64,000 nucleotides of DNA from an uncultured Carboxylicivirga sp. (GTDB lineage Bacteria > Bacteroidota > Bacteroidia > Bacteroidales > Marinilabiliaceae). This document shows positions 19,108-30,700 of this stretch, piece after piece; positions within the stretch are counted from its first letter, which is position 1, and each line of letters opens with the position of its first letter. The notes under the pieces were generated by a model. It searched no databases. It saw nothing but the letters and a program-made list of their open reading frames with translations, and was not told the origin of the DNA. The position numbers and the translations under genes were made by a program. The stretch is taken from positions 248,001-312,000 of the forward strand of contig CANNEA010000004.1 in the NCBI GenBank assembly GCA_947503525.1, given 5' to 3'.

Positions 19108-21126
19108 TTACCAAACAACAGGCATAAAAACGGTCATTTCAGCATGCCCACGATTGCTCCATGAGTAATAAGGAACTAATTGTGTTTTATATTTTTCGAA
19201 TTGAGGCTTCGATACTTTTTTATACATACTTTCTTCATTGTTGTTAGTCCGTATCAACAACTCACCTTCAATAGTAGTAACACCATTCAGAAGCTCAGGC
19301 TTAAATTCTGCCATTAGTGGTGAATCACTATTCAAGTATACATCAACAATTTTAGTACCTTCCGGAAGATCTGGTGTTTCAACACAATATACAATTGGCC
19401 CACGTTTAATCGCAACTTGATTCCTCACTTCTTCAATACGCGTATGCCCCTCTACCATAGCTATTTCCATTGGCATATCAACAGTAATCACATCACCTTT
19501 TCTCCAAGTACGATTGATAATAGCAAACTGACCTGCCGCAGTAGCAACACCTGCATCCTTACCATTCACCGTTACTTTAGTTCCTTCTGCCCAGTCCGGA
19601 ATACGCAACATGACATCAAAAGCACCCTTTTTACACTTATTGATCGTCAATGAAACTTGACCTTCCCATGGATAATTTGTTACCTGAGTCAATTGAAGAG
19701 TTGAACCATCTAATAATGTTGTATTTAATTTATTGCCACCATATAAGTTAACGGCAATTCCATTCTCTGCTTTACTATACGCCCATCCTGAAATCTTACT
19801 TACAGTACGAACTAAGTTTGGAGGGCAACAAAAACAATCCAGATAAGGCTGACGATTAGGAAACTCTGTAACTAACTTATCGTAGTCGCGCGAACCATCA
19901 ATTACGCGCAATGGATTGGCATAATAATAATCTTTACCTTCAAGACTAATGCCAGAAAGGCCACTATTATACATTACTAACTCCATTATATCAGCATACT
20001 TCGACTCCCCGTGAATATCTAACATACGCTTGCTAAACATTGAATTACAAATATTGGCACACGTTTCGTTATAAGCCGTCATATTAGGCATCATATAAGC
20101 ATCAATAAATCCTTCCTCAATCATCTGACGATTAGTAGAAGCCCCATAATGAGTCTGCCCTAAAGCACCAGTCACATACATTTTCTGATCTGTTACATTT
20201 ACCCATAAACGATCCAAAGCATCAATCAGTGCTTTTTCGCCAGTTTCAGCATAAACATCGGCAGCACCAGCATAATAGTATAGTGCTAATACAGCATGAC
20301 CAACTGCCTCATCTTCTTCGCGTAGAGGCGTAAATTCCTGTACCATATCCCCAATTGGATAACCAACAGTAGAGGGCGTTTCTTCAACTTTGTATTTTCC
20401 ACGGTTGTTGATGAACTTCTCTGCTAAAGCTAAATACTTTTTGTTACCAACTGTTCTATATAGTTCAACTAAGCCCATTATTTGAGTTTGATTAAACCCA
20501 AAACGACCATACTTCTGATCTTCTGGCATGAAGATGGTGTATAAATAATCGGCATGCTTTACAGCAATATCAAGGAAATTATTCTGACCTGTAATGCGAT
20601 AATGAATACAAGCACTTGTTAGTAAGTGACCGGTATTATACATTTCGTGATACTTTCGATTGTCGTAACGATCAACCTTATCATTCAACTGAATTTGTGT
20701 TTGAAGGTAGCCATCTTCTTCCTGAGCTTTTCCAATAATGCGAATGTACTCATCTAATTCTTCTAGTAATTTAGGATCTTTTGTTTGTGCATAAACGTAT
20801 GCTTTTGCCTCCATAAACTTATAGAAGTCGCCATCGTGCCAGCGCATACCATGATGATGTCCTTCTTTTTCGAAAGCTGCGATTTTAAAATTATTCAATG
20901 CATGCCCTGTATCACCACACAATAATTCCCCCATGTATGGCACCATATTTTCATTTGCTACCTTAAACTTATCTGCCCAAAAACCTTCTGTCCAGATACA
21001 CTCACCCATGTTAATACTTTTGAGTTTCACATGTGGGCTATTGGCATTATTAATAATTCCTTTTTCCTGTGCAAAACCACTCTGTAGTAAAACTACTCCA
21101 AGTGCCACTAACAGTAATTTCTTCAT
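19108..21126 (-). CDS. GH127 enzyme, candidate 3,6-anhydro-D-galactosidase, copy 2
   Basis: 672 residues; signal peptide ends near AQ20. Zinc and catalytic residues are conserved: E354 and C356 in ETCANIC, C433 and C434 in CFCCPPN. Long blocks match copy 1 exactly (HALNNFKIAA, GFNQTQIMGLVELYRTVG, ALYYYAGAADVYAETGE), while the region 145-160 and the segment after residue 410 differ, so the copies may favour different neighbouring sulfation or linkage states. It follows a sulfatase by 117 bases, and that gap carries its own putative regulatory element (21210-21234). Ends at the terminator 19044-19072. Confidence 0.9.
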   Translation of the reverse strand: MKKLLLVALGVVLLQSGFAQEKGIINNANSPHVKLKSINMGECIWTEGFWADKFKVANENMVPYMGELLCGDTGHALNNFKIAAFEKEGHHHGMRWHDGDFYKFMEAKAYVYAQTKDPKLLEELDEYIRIIGKAQEEDGYLQTQIQLNDKVDRYDNRKYHEMYNTGHLLTSACIHYRITGQNNFLDIAVKHADYLYTIFMPEDQKYGRFGFNQTQIMGLVELYRTVGNKKYLALAEKFINNRGKYKVEETPSTVGYPIGDMVQEFTPLREEDEAVGHAVLALYYYAGAADVYAETGEKALIDALDRLWVNVTDQKMYVTGALGQTHYGASTNRQMIEEGFIDAYMMPNMTAYNETCANICNSMFSKRMLDIHGESKYADIMELVMYNSGLSGISLEGKDYYYANPLRVIDGSRDYDKLVTEFPNRQPYLDCFCCPPNLVRTVSKISGWAYSKAENGIAVNLYGGNKLNTTLLDGSTLQLTQVTNYPWEGQVSLTINKCKKGAFDVMLRIPDWAEGTKVTVNGKDAGVATAAGQFAIINRTWRKGDVITVDMPMEIAMVEGHTRIEEVRNQVAIKRGPIVYCVETPDLPEGTKIVDVYLNSDSPLMAEFKPELLNGVTTIEGELLIRTNNNEESMYKKVSKPQFEKYKTQLVPYYSWSNRGHAEMTVFMPVVW

Positions 21127-21209
21127 TATATTGATTTTAATTAGATTATTAAATTGTTTTCGATTGATGTAAAAGTATTAGTCAAAGGCACATTATTTGT
21201 GCTACTGCG

Positions 21210-21234
21210 TAAATAAGAATGTCCTTCTACATAA
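21210..21234 (-). promoter_or_regulatory. Shared upstream element TAAATAA-N11-TACATAA
   Basis: Plus-strand TAAATAA (21210-21216) and TACATAA (21228-21234), 84 bases before GH127 copy 2 and inside the gap after the sulfatase. It matches the element at 10205-10229 over 15 identical bases in its left part, so GH127 copy 2 may have a separately regulated promoter. Confidence 0.5.
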
Positions 21235-21243
21235 AATCCAGCT

Positions 21244-22635
21244 CTAGTTCTGTTTGTCTACCATTTTGTATTTGTCCATGCGCTCAATGTCTACATTTTC
21301 GAATTTGCGTTGCAGTAACCAAAGTGGACGCTCCAGAGTTGATTCCCATTCAAAAATCATTTTATACAATTCCCTCACTCTTTCCGGGTTCTCTGAGGCC
21401 AAATCATTCTGCTCGCTCTCATCCTCCATTATATTATAAAGCTCAGCAGGACGATCAGGGAAACGTATTAACTTCCAATCACCATGACGAACTGTTGCCC
21501 GGCAATCTTTTTTCCAGAATAAGCTTTCATGTGGACGTCCTTCCTTCTCTCTCTTAATAAAAGGCAATATATCTACGCCATCAATATCCTTTAGGTCACT
21601 TATAGTTCCACCACCAGCAGCAAAAAATGTAGGCAACAAATCAAATGTGCTTATCGGCTGATGATATTCTGACTTTTTATCAATTTGTCCGGGCCAACGC
21701 ATTATAAAAGGAACACGTATACCACCTTCTAATTGATTTGATTTTGTTCCGGCAAGTGGTAAATTGTCTGAAGCATTTTTATCAGTAGGACCTCCGTTAT
21801 CGTTGGTAAAAACAACAATGGTATTTTTCTCTAAACCTAATTCTTTCAATTTATCAAGGATTACTCCACAAGCTCTATCTAAAGCCAATGTCATTCCGGC
21901 TACCTGCTGACGTTTACCCGAAAGTTGAGGAAACTGATCCATGTCTTTTTGTTCAGCTTCCATAGGGGTATGAACTGCATTGAATGATACAAATGCAAAA
22001 AATGGCTTATCTTGGTTTCGTTCAATAAAGTCAGCCGTCTCCTCTCCTAAGCGATCGGTTAAATAACGTTGTGGCTCAGCATACTCTCCGAAACCTCGTT
22101 CCAACCAATTTTCTTTTGCCGTTTTATTAAGAGGTTCATAATCGTAATAGCTTCGTGCCCCTCCTCTAAAACCATAAAATTCATCAAATCCACGATTTGT
22201 AGGATGAAAACGATCTGCACAACCTAAATGCCACTTACCGAAGACAGCTGTGGTATAACCGAGTTTTTTCATATAATCACCCATGGTGGATTGATCAATC
22301 GGCACACCCATATCATCACCATCTAGTCCTGAGTTTTTACTCATGTACTGTGGAACATTGTTCTCTTCAAATCCAAATTTTTGCTGGTATTTTCCTGTAA
22401 TTAGCCCAGCACGTGAAGGCCCGCAAGTGGATGCCGTAACATAAGCCTGTGTGAACCGAACACCTTGCTTTGCCAACTTATCCAGATTAGGTGTATGCAT
22501 TACTTCACTGCCTTGAAAACCAAAATCAGCATAACCGGCGTCATCAGAAAACAACAGTATAATATTAGGTTTATCCTGCGCTTGACCAGTAAAAGCAAGG
22601 ATAAAGAGTATAATAAAAAGATTTATTAAGCGCAT
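21244..22635 (-). CDS. Sulfatase, S1 family (possibly S1_19)
   Basis: 463-residue sulfatase with a cleavable signal peptide ending near GQAQ20, so soluble periplasmic. Formylglycine motif [11 protein letters not shown] with C71; calcium ligands in [18 protein letters not shown] and [12 protein letters not shown] supply the remaining active-site residues. CGPSRAG, followed by a GFDEFYGF block, resembles the sulfatase at 36058-37512, and both look like carrageenan-type S1_19 enzymes, though the subfamily is my judgement. It is the first gene of the unit with GH127 copy 2 and lies behind one of the three conserved 21/28-bp promoters (22681-22745). Confidence 0.93.
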   Translation of the reverse strand: MRLINLFIILFILAFTGQAQDKPNIILLFSDDAGYADFGFQGSEVMHTPNLDKLAKQGVRFTQAYVTASTCGPSRAGLITGKYQQKFGFEENNVPQYMSKNSGLDGDDMGVPIDQSTMGDYMKKLGYTTAVFGKWHLGCADRFHPTNRGFDEFYGFRGGARSYYDYEPLNKTAKENWLERGFGEYAEPQRYLTDRLGEETADFIERNQDKPFFAFVSFNAVHTPMEAEQKDMDQFPQLSGKRQQVAGMTLALDRACGVILDKLKELGLEKNTIVVFTNDNGGPTDKNASDNLPLAGTKSNQLEGGIRVPFIMRWPGQIDKKSEYHQPISTFDLLPTFFAAGGGTISDLKDIDGVDILPFIKREKEGRPHESLFWKKDCRATVRHGDWKLIRFPDRPAELYNIMEDESEQNDLASENPERVRELYKMIFEWESTLERPLWLLQRKFENVDIERMDKYKMVDKQN

Positions 22636-22680
22636 TTGAGTAACAATTTAGTTTCTATGTATTTTCAGTAATATACTTTA

Positions 22681-22745
22681 CAAATAAAATAAATCTATCC
22701 TGCGAGTGATTAGTTAAACTTATCTCCTTATTACAATATTTTACC
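22681..22745 (-). promoter_or_regulatory. Promoter with 21-bp-spaced operator half-sites, upstream of sulfatase 21244-22635
   Basis: Plus-strand coordinates: -7 box 22681-22688 (minus strand TTTATTTG), proximal half-site 22717-22724 (AACTTATC, degenerate), distal half-site 22738-22745 (ATTTTACC, inside TTACAATATTTTACCCC). Half-sites are 21 bp apart and the gap to the -7 box is 28 bp, exactly as at 31119-31183 and 43080-43144. Confidence 0.6.
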
Positions 22746-22919
22746 CCTGTTTAATATTTGTAAGCATCTGAAGAATATAGGCCGACACCCCTGTATGCTA
22801 AAGTATAATTGTGCTACTAATAATTTCACTTGACTCAGATTACTTAAAACAAGTTAAGCAACAATTCTAGAGTGTATACAGAATCTATTTAGTTTATAAA
22901 TAGTACAGGCTAAACAGTG

Positions 22920-24254
22920 CTAAAAGCCCAACAATTGCAACATCAATACGGCAAACATTCCAAACAAACCCATAATTAGAGATTGGACTGTAAAGGTTTT
23001 ATAAAGAATGGCTGGTGGCGCTTCATGAAGGCGGTTCAATAGCCAAAAGAAGCTTGAGTTAGCATGAAACACAATAAATGCACCTGCACCAATTAGCGCT
23101 GCAGCAATTTCTGGTGAAACCGGTAAACTATCAATCATCGGTCCTAACATTGAAGCTGTACCTACCAATGAAACAGTTATAGAACCTGTTGAAATGGTTA
23201 ATACGGAAGCAACGACAAAAGGAAGCATTATGCCCAAAAATGGAAACTCAGAAAAAACAGCAATAATATCATTCTGAATTCCCGTTTCTTTAATTACAAA
23301 TCCCAGGGAACCACCTGCACCGGTAATCATTATGACCAAAGCTGATTTTAGAATAGCTTGTTCTACTAATTTGTTAATTGTATTTTTTCGATTCTCTTTT
23401 TTAATTTGAAACCCGGCTAATATCGCACCAATTAATACTGCAACCATAGGTGAGGATACAAATAAAATCACCTTTGAAATAATTGTTTGTGATTCGAATT
23501 GAAAAAATGAACCTGAAGCTATTAGAAATATAGGCAGCAATATTGGTAATATATCTAAAAGAAAGTTTCCCTTCATTGCAGAATTCTGAGCACTTGCATC
23601 TACAACTGGGAATACAGTTTCCTTTAATTTTGTATCATAATCCAGCCATGAATTTTTTAGGTAAAGTTTAACCCAAAGTATACCCCCTGCCATTGCACTA
23701 CAAGCAACAATCGAATTTATGAATAGCATCCGTCCCATGTCGACATTTAATAATGCTGCTACAGCCATTGGCCCGGGAGTAGGCGGTATAAGCGTATGCG
23801 AAACAGTTAAACCCGCTGCTAATGATAATCCGACATACAGGATGGGCTTTTTACTTTTAACCGAAAGTGATTCAATAACAGGCTGAAGAAGAATATACGC
23901 TACATCTACAAAAACAGGAATTGAAATAAGGTAGCCGGTAAATCCCATCGCCCATGGCAATCTCTTTTGTCCAGCCCATTTTATAATTTTATCAGAGATA
24001 CGAAATGCTCCACCTGTTTCTTGTAATATCTCCCCAATAAATGCACCTAAGATTATAATAATTGCAATCCATCTTAAGGTTTCACTAAACCCTTTTAAAA
24101 GCACTTCAACAGTTTGCACTCCTCCCATTCCTGTTGCAATACCCAAAGCTAAAGCAATTAATATTAAAGCTATAAAGGGATGGAACTTCCATTTTGAGAT
24201 GGAAAGAATCAATAAGAATAAAAAAAATATTAGTATAGCTAGATTTACAAACAT
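22920..24254 (-). CDS. GntP-family sugar-acid:proton symporter
   Basis: 444-residue integral membrane protein of the gluconate permease family: about 12 hydrophobic segments, with the conserved GAFIGEILQETGGAFRISD and HTLIPPTPGPMAVA regions typical of GntP proteins. Such permeases import gluconate or other aldonic acids across the inner membrane. No other sugar-acid enzyme is adjacent; it stands alone between the sulfatase/GH127 unit and SusCD cassette 2. Its presence suggests that a carrageenan-derived sugar is oxidised outside the cytoplasm, possibly by the FAD oxidoreductases in this window, and imported as an acid. That link is inference. Confidence 0.85.
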   Translation of the reverse strand: MFVNLAILIFFLFLLILSISKWKFHPFIALILIALALGIATGMGGVQTVEVLLKGFSETLRWIAIIIILGAFIGEILQETGGAFRISDKIIKWAGQKRLPWAMGFTGYLISIPVFVDVAYILLQPVIESLSVKSKKPILYVGLSLAAGLTVSHTLIPPTPGPMAVAALLNVDMGRMLFINSIVACSAMAGGILWVKLYLKNSWLDYDTKLKETVFPVVDASAQNSAMKGNFLLDILPILLPIFLIASGSFFQFESQTIISKVILFVSSPMVAVLIGAILAGFQIKKENRKNTINKLVEQAILKSALVIMITGAGGSLGFVIKETGIQNDIIAVFSEFPFLGIMLPFVVASVLTISTGSITVSLVGTASMLGPMIDSLPVSPEIAAALIGAGAFIVFHANSSFFWLLNRLHEAPPAILYKTFTVQSLIMGLFGMFAVLMLQLLGF

Positions 24255-24276
24255 CGGTATAAATATTATTCACAAT

Positions 24277-24284
24277 CAAAAATA
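24277..24284 (-). promoter_or_regulatory. Candidate -7 box for GntP permease
   Basis: Minus strand reads TATTTTTG, a perfect TAnnTTTG, 23 bases before the start codon. The region above it lacks the ATTTTACC half-sites, so regulation may differ from neighbouring units. Confidence 0.4.
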
Positions 24285-24378
24285 GAGCATCAATTTAAAA
24301 CATAGTAAGTTCATAAATTCTTTCATAATAAGACGAAATAGTATCAACTTATTTTAGAATTAGTCTGGTATAAAAATA

Positions 24379-24406
24379 AAAGGCCATCTCATTTGAGACA
24401 GCCTTT
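24379..24406 (-). terminator. Rho-independent terminator after SusCD cassette 2
   Basis: Stem 24379-24384 with 24401-24406, an internal 2-base bulge and an inner TCTCA/TGAGA stem, followed by an interrupted T-run on the minus strand, 66 bases after the stop of gene 24472. Confidence 0.8.
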
Positions 24407-24471
24407 CATTTTCTATGCAAAATATGTATGAAACAAATTCACTTATTTCATCCTATTAATTCGAACAATTT

Positions 24472-25908
24472 TTAAGGACGTGGTGCTATATCAACTTTTC
24501 TTAATCCCATGTCATCCAGATAGAAGGTTTGATCTCCTGTTACGCCTGGATTAACGCCTGCTTCTACATAATACGAGTATCGCATTTTATCAGAGTTATT
24601 ATAGGCAACCGGGAAGTTTATAACTTGCTTAATGGTAACCCATTCACCGCGCTTGATATTCTCAACATCCCATGTAGCAGAAACATCATCGGCCCAACCA
24701 TTGCCTTTTCTGGCAGTGGCTGTGCGAATAGCCTTAAGGTCTGAACCTTCTTCAATGTAAATTTTATGAGTTACTTCATAGGCTCCTGGCTCTGTATTTA
24801 CATTATCGCCAAAGCCCATACCAAACAAAATCTTATCATCAAAAGCCCCTGAGAAACTCATACTAGCTATTCCTGAAGCCATCATTTCAGTTGTGCGCAT
24901 CCATGGTAAACCACCGTTTCCAACCCAGTAGCCAGCAGCACCGCCGGCGTCAGCACCGCCTTCTCCTTCAAAACCTCCCCAAGAGTTTCCTGCTAATAGG
25001 TCATCGCCTGCAACAGGAATAGCTACATTTTGAGCATCAAATGATTTCATAGGCTGTTCATCAACTGATAGAATAGTATTACCTTCTTCATTGTAGGCAA
25101 TCGTGATTTTGTCATCAGCGTAAATTTCTTCAGCAAGTGTAAGCACTAACTGGGAAGAATTATCCGCAGCAATACTAATATCTGTGATTTCAAAATCCTT
25201 ATCTATAAATTTACCGGCATGCATAACATGAACCGTAAATCCGGTTAGTGGACTATCGCCCAGGCTTCCTACTTCACCCTTAACGTCAAAGGAAAACGAC
25301 ATTGCACCCGTCCATATCGCACTATTTTCAATAATACTTAATGGCACAACATCTCTTACATTAATCATTACCGTTTTTGAGGTTGCTCTATGGGTTGGCA
25401 CAGATGGTGTAAAATCAACTTTTAGTTCCTGATTCTCACCAAGAGGCAACACTGTACCAATTGCGGGTGTATACACAAATGTTCCTTCCACATCGGCAGT
25501 AGCATTTAATTGCTCTTCGCTTAATGGAGTTCCTTCAGAAAGAACAGCTGGATTTTCCCAGGTAATTACCGGAGTATACTTATCCACAATATTAATAGAG
25601 ACCTTTTTTGTAGTACTTGAATAGTTCTTAGTATCCCTAGGGGTAAATGTCGCAGTCAGTTCCTGGTTATCGCCCTTTGGTAAAACTGTACCTAAAGCAG
25701 GTGTGAAAACAATTGTTCCCGGAACATTTGCTGTAGCATTTAGCTGTGTTTTGGTCAATGGTAATCCTTCAACTAGTTCGGCAGGATCTTCCCATGTTAC
25801 AACCACTTCCTTTATCAATAATAATTCATCTTCCTTACAGCTGTTAACAGTTGTAACTAATAAACCAAGAATGAATATATTCAGGAATAATATTACTTTT
25901 TTCTTCAT
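24472..25908 (-). CDS. Surface glycan-binding lipoprotein, cassette 2, with two Ig-like repeats
   Basis: 478 residues, lipobox VNSC (C24). After the lipid anchor come two tandem repeats of about 80 residues (VTWEDPAEL...TALGTVLP-type and ITWENPAVL...), each with the pattern LNATA-x-V-x-GT followed by GTVLP; these resemble MBG/bacterial Ig-like spacer domains. The C-terminal 300 residues match the glycan-binding half of the cassette 1 protein (1910-3661), including YIEEGSD and RGEWVTIK, and end in RP. So a shared binding module sits on a different stalk. Third gene of cassette 2, 33 bases after SusD. Function inferred from position and homology within the window. Confidence 0.75.
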   Translation of the reverse strand: MKKKVILFLNIFILGLLVTTVNSCKEDELLLIKEVVVTWEDPAELVEGLPLTKTQLNATANVPGTIVFTPALGTVLPKGDNQELTATFTPRDTKNYSSTTKKVSINIVDKYTPVITWENPAVLSEGTPLSEEQLNATADVEGTFVYTPAIGTVLPLGENQELKVDFTPSVPTHRATSKTVMINVRDVVPLSIIENSAIWTGAMSFSFDVKGEVGSLGDSPLTGFTVHVMHAGKFIDKDFEITDISIAADNSSQLVLTLAEEIYADDKITIAYNEEGNTILSVDEQPMKSFDAQNVAIPVAGDDLLAGNSWGGFEGEGGADAGGAAGYWVGNGGLPWMRTTEMMASGIASMSFSGAFDDKILFGMGFGDNVNTEPGAYEVTHKIYIEEGSDLKAIRTATARKGNGWADDVSATWDVENIKRGEWVTIKQVINFPVAYNNSDKMRYSYYVEAGVNPGVTGDQTFYLDDMGLRKVDIAPRP

Positions 25909-25941
25909 TTTTTCAGTTTTTGAATTTTACAAATGCCTGTA

Positions 25942-27654
25942 TTAATATCCATAGTTCTGAATCATGTTAGGCGCCTTTTCAACTTCAGATTGTGGAATTG
26001 GCAAATAGTATTGTCTGTCCCACCAAGGGCGTGTAACAACAGTATACTCTTCAAAACTTAAACTTCCATCAGTCTTTTTTGTCCATTTCAAACCTTGCAC
26101 ATCAAAGCCAAGATGACTAACATTCATCCAACGACGTTCATCATAGAAGTTATGTCCTTCAAAACACAATTCAATGCGGCGTTCGCGTTTAATGGCTTCA
26201 AGTAATTCATTGCCTGAGGCTGTTATTTCAGGAAGTAAAGCCCTACTTGCTACCTTATTTAGGTACTTTCTGGCATCATCTTCATTTCCCTCATGATACA
26301 TTGCTTCGGCATAGTTTAAATATATCTCGGCCAAACGATACAGAATATATGGACGACCTGCAGAAATATCAGTTAAATCAGTTAGACTCTCATCATGGAA
26401 TTTTTTAATATTATACCCTGTTTTTGAAGAATGCAGTGCATTACCTAATCCTTGAGGAGAATCTAAACCATGAGGATAAGCATTAACATTCTCTGATAGA
26501 TAATATTGTACATCTCGTCCGCGAAATTGTGCTCCATTATAATTAAGTGTAGCATAGTAACGCATTTCACGTCCTTCATTAGGCTGCAAAGGATCAAATG
26601 AAGCTCCGGCAGTGCTTGTTCCATCTGCCATGTTATACTGTAATGAAAAATTGTGAGTTGGCGAAATCAATGCCCAACCACCGTATCCATTTGGACTTTG
26701 TGTCATATCAGGCAATGAGTTAACGTCTACTCCATAGTCATAGTATTCTGAATTAAAAGGTCGAGCAAAAATGATATCTTCATTTACAGACAAAAATAAT
26801 TCTTGATAAGCTGCAGCATCAGCTACAGAAATTAATTCACGATCGCTCACTGCATCAATTACAGCCTTAGCTGCATCAGCGGCATCTTTCCACTTAGTGG
26901 ATTTACTATACGAATAGAGTGCAGGATTCTCTGATGGTACATTAGCAGGATCGTGCAAATCACTAGCAGCATATAATAATGTACGTGATTTTACCGCCAA
27001 TGCTGCCAGGCTAGTTGCCCTACCAAACTCACCTTCCGGGCGTGTAGGAGGCAATACTGCAGCGGCTGCATCTAACTCTTCCACAATAAAATCAACACAA
27101 TCCTCATAGCTATCACGTACTAAATTAAAATCGTCCTCAAGGCCCAGGGCTCTTTTCATAATTGGTACACCACCGTAATTCTTAATTAATTTAGCATACA
27201 AATTAGCTCTTAGGAAACGCATTTCAGCCTTAAGTACATTAACTTTATCAGGATCAGCCTGCATTGCCGGGCTGTCATCAATTCGATCTAAAAATTCGTT
27301 AGTCAAACGTACATAGTCCCAGTAATTCCTCCATCTTTGAGCAAAAACACCAACATTACTTGTGGTCCAACCTGCCCTAACGCGATATAAATCAAGATCT
27401 TTAAAATTAAATTTTCCTTCAAATGATGCACCCTCAATGTTAAATCGGCGCGACCACCACTGGAAACGATTCATCCCCCAACTCTCTGTACTATTGTATG
27501 CCGTAAACACCAGGCGTTCTACCTGAACCGGATCACTATAGATTAAATCTTCTGCAAATGCATCCTTTGCTTCTGTTTCCAATACATCTTCACACCCTGT
27601 AAGTGCAACCAGTATCAGTGAGAAGAATAGAAATGCTATATTTATTTTTTTCAT
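25942..27654 (-). CDS. susD: SusD/RagB family outer-membrane lipoprotein, cassette 2
   Basis: 570 residues; lipobox ends at C21 (LTGC). SusD features are FLRANLYAKLIKNYGGVPI, RATSLAALAVKSRTLLYAASD, YLNYAEAMYHEGNEDDARKYLN and the closing RRIELCFEGHNFYDERRW block. It is a different SusD type from cassettes 1 and 3, which are alike. It pairs with the SusC upstream (gap 109 bases). The gap is longer than in the other cassettes, where it is 8 and 19 bases. Confidence 0.95.
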   Translation of the reverse strand: MKKINIAFLFFSLILVALTGCEDVLETEAKDAFAEDLIYSDPVQVERLVFTAYNSTESWGMNRFQWWSRRFNIEGASFEGKFNFKDLDLYRVRAGWTTSNVGVFAQRWRNYWDYVRLTNEFLDRIDDSPAMQADPDKVNVLKAEMRFLRANLYAKLIKNYGGVPIMKRALGLEDDFNLVRDSYEDCVDFIVEELDAAAAVLPPTRPEGEFGRATSLAALAVKSRTLLYAASDLHDPANVPSENPALYSYSKSTKWKDAADAAKAVIDAVSDRELISVADAAAYQELFLSVNEDIIFARPFNSEYYDYGVDVNSLPDMTQSPNGYGGWALISPTHNFSLQYNMADGTSTAGASFDPLQPNEGREMRYYATLNYNGAQFRGRDVQYYLSENVNAYPHGLDSPQGLGNALHSSKTGYNIKKFHDESLTDLTDISAGRPYILYRLAEIYLNYAEAMYHEGNEDDARKYLNKVASRALLPEITASGNELLEAIKRERRIELCFEGHNFYDERRWMNVSHLGFDVQGLKWTKKTDGSLSFEEYTVVTRPWWDRQYYLPIPQSEVEKAPNMIQNYGY

Positions 27655-27763
27655 GTGTCTAAATTTTAATATTTATTGGTCACATGGAACTCGCCACAGT
27701 TATCTTCCTATTATAAGAGAACCTTCACCATAGCTCGTTTCATTTCTTTATAATCTTATTATT

Positions 27764-30700
27764 CTAGAAAGTGAAATTAACACCTACAGTATATGTCTTC
27801 AAAGAAGGATATCTACTTCCACGGAAATTATTGTATCCTGCGGCTTCCGGATCTAAGCCCATTTTATGAACATCAGAAAACATTGTTAATAGGTTAAATC
27901 CTCTTACAAACAGTTTCAAATCACCTACTTTAATCTTATCCTTTTTAAAAGTATAACCTAAATCAACTTGTTTAAGTCTTAGGAAAGACGCATCATGCAA
28001 CCAAAAATCAGCACCTTGAAAATTTTCAGCTGAGCCACTTTGATTTCCGCTATAAGGATCTCCCTGAGCAAATGCTCTTGGGTATCTTGAATTACGATTA
28101 CTCGTTGTCCAGCGTTCGGTGAAAACATGTTCTGGTTTAGCACCTGACTGATCAAAGAAAACCAACATTTCAGCCTTAGCTTGACCTTGGAATAAGAAAT
28201 TAAAATCCCATCCACCATATTGTAATCCTCCATAAACACCGTACTGTATCTCTGGAACATTAGACGTAAATTTACGAATACGGTCATTGGAATCAATAAC
28301 ACCATCTCCATTTGTATCTACATAATAAGGCTCTCCTTCAACAGTACCTTCTAACTTTGCAGTGGCTGCATCAACTTGTTCCTGATCAGGGAAAATACCA
28401 AATGTTGGGTAAACAACATATGAATCCAAAGGACGACCTTCACGTTTCATTAACTCCGGTACATCAGCAGCTTCATCCATGTATACCACTTTATTTTTAG
28501 CATGGGTAAAATTGGCTCCAACATTGTAATTCACTCTACCAATTTTATCATTCCAATCCAACTGAAACTCCCAACCGAAATTATCTACCTTACCTAGGTT
28601 TTCATCTGGCAATTGCAGTCCGGCTGCATCAGGAATAGATGCTGTACGTTGAATCAGAATATCAGTTCTTTTCTGATAGAAATAGTTAACATCAGTGGTT
28701 AAACGGCGATCAAGAATCGTAAAATTAACACCTATATTTTTAGTATCTGCTGTTTCCCATGTTGCATTAGGATTTGGCACATTGTTACTTCGGTAGCCAT
28801 TGTATATAGTACTTCCAAAAATATAGGAATTAGGTTGAGTCCATTGCTTTACACCTGCGTTATTATATGGTCCACCGTAATCATAGCGTGTTAAATGTTG
28901 GAATGGTGGAATACGGTCGTTACCCATAATCGCCCAAGAAGCTCTCATTTTAAAGGTATTTAACCAACTATCAGTAAAGTCCATAAATGATTCATCAGCC
29001 AATGACCATGAAACAGCTACACCAGGGAATGTACCGAAACGTTTACCTTCTGCAAAATTACTTGATCCATCATGACGTAAAGTAAGATCTAAAAAGTATT
29101 TCTTTTTGTAGTCATATGAAATGGATCCAAAATAGTTTAAACGTGCCCACTCATATGCCACTCCCGACGATTGTTGGCCGTCATCACTACCTGCAAATAA
29201 CTCAGGGTGATCATTGGTTGGAAAGCCTCTACGCTCTGCCCAGAAAGTACGTGACTCTGAGGTCATCTGCTCGAATCCTACAAAACCTCTTATTGTATGG
29301 CTCTCAGCAAAAGTACGATCATAGTGAATTGTTGAATTCAACATGAGTTCATCATATTTCCAAAAACTTTCTCTTAAAATTCGCTGATTACCACGTTGAG
29401 AAAAACCATTAATAGCAACATATTCTTCAGTACCTTCTTGATATTGATAAACGGTCCAAGGCGTATACCACGATTTAATATCATTACTTTGCTTGCGAAT
29501 ACCTGCAAAACCTTTAATACTTAATCCATTTGTAATCCAATCTAAATCCCAGTCATAAGAGAATCGTCCCCGTAAATCATTCTCTGTACGGTCAACAAAA
29601 CCTGATTGATTGCTTGACATCACTAGAGGGTTGGCTCCGTTTTCTCCACCCCAACCTGGTAATCCATTAGGATACACACCAACTTCGGTTGGAAAGTTGG
29701 TATAAATGTGCTTATAAATATATGATTCATCTACACCTGGCTCTTTACGTTTACCAAAACGACCTGATAAATCAACTCCAAGTGTAAAATCTTTCCATAA
29801 TTTAATGTCAAGATTTGAACGCACCTGATATTGTTTAAACTTCAGATCACCAGAATCGTACATACCCACCTGATTGACATAATCGCCACTTACAAAATAT
29901 TTCACATTATCCGAGCCACCTGAAACCGAAACTGAAGTTCGAGACTCAGGAGAATAATCAGCAAAAGTTAAATCTGTCCAATTAGTGTTTGGATAACGAA
30001 TCGGATCACTTCCTGATTCATATAAGGCAATATCCTCATCTGTAAATGGTCGGTCTGTGCCGTTACGCTCTGCAATTTCATTCTCATATACAGCAAACTG
30101 TGACGAACTCATAGGCTTAGGAATAGCCGAGAAACTGGACATATTGTATGTTGATGAAATATTAAATGTTGGCTTACCAGACTTACCTCTTTTGGTTGTA
30201 ATTAATATTACACCATTAGCAGCACGAGCTCCATAAATGGCAGCAGCACCATCTTTTAATACAGTTAAGGATTCAATATCGTTTGGAGCTAAATGTGAAA
30301 ATGTAGCTGCCGTAACTCCATCAATTAAGATCAAAGGCGAGTTGTTACCTAATGTTGATTTACCTCTAATCAACAGTGTCATATTATCCGTTTCACCAGG
30401 ATATCCACCTCGGTCAGAAATAATTAAACCAGGTACTTTACCAGATAAAGACTTCGCTAAATCCTGACTTGATGTTCGCTGTAACTCTTCTGTTTTTACT
30501 GTACTAATTGATCCGGTTACTTCACCCTTTTTACGAGTTGTATATCCAATAGCTACAACTTCGTCAAGACCAATTGTGCTGCTCTCGAGTGTAATATTGA
30601 TAACGGACTGATTGCCAACCAAAATTTCTTGTGTTGTCATTCCAACAAAAGACACCACAATTGTTGCGTCAACCGGAACATTTGCAAGCGTATAGTGACC

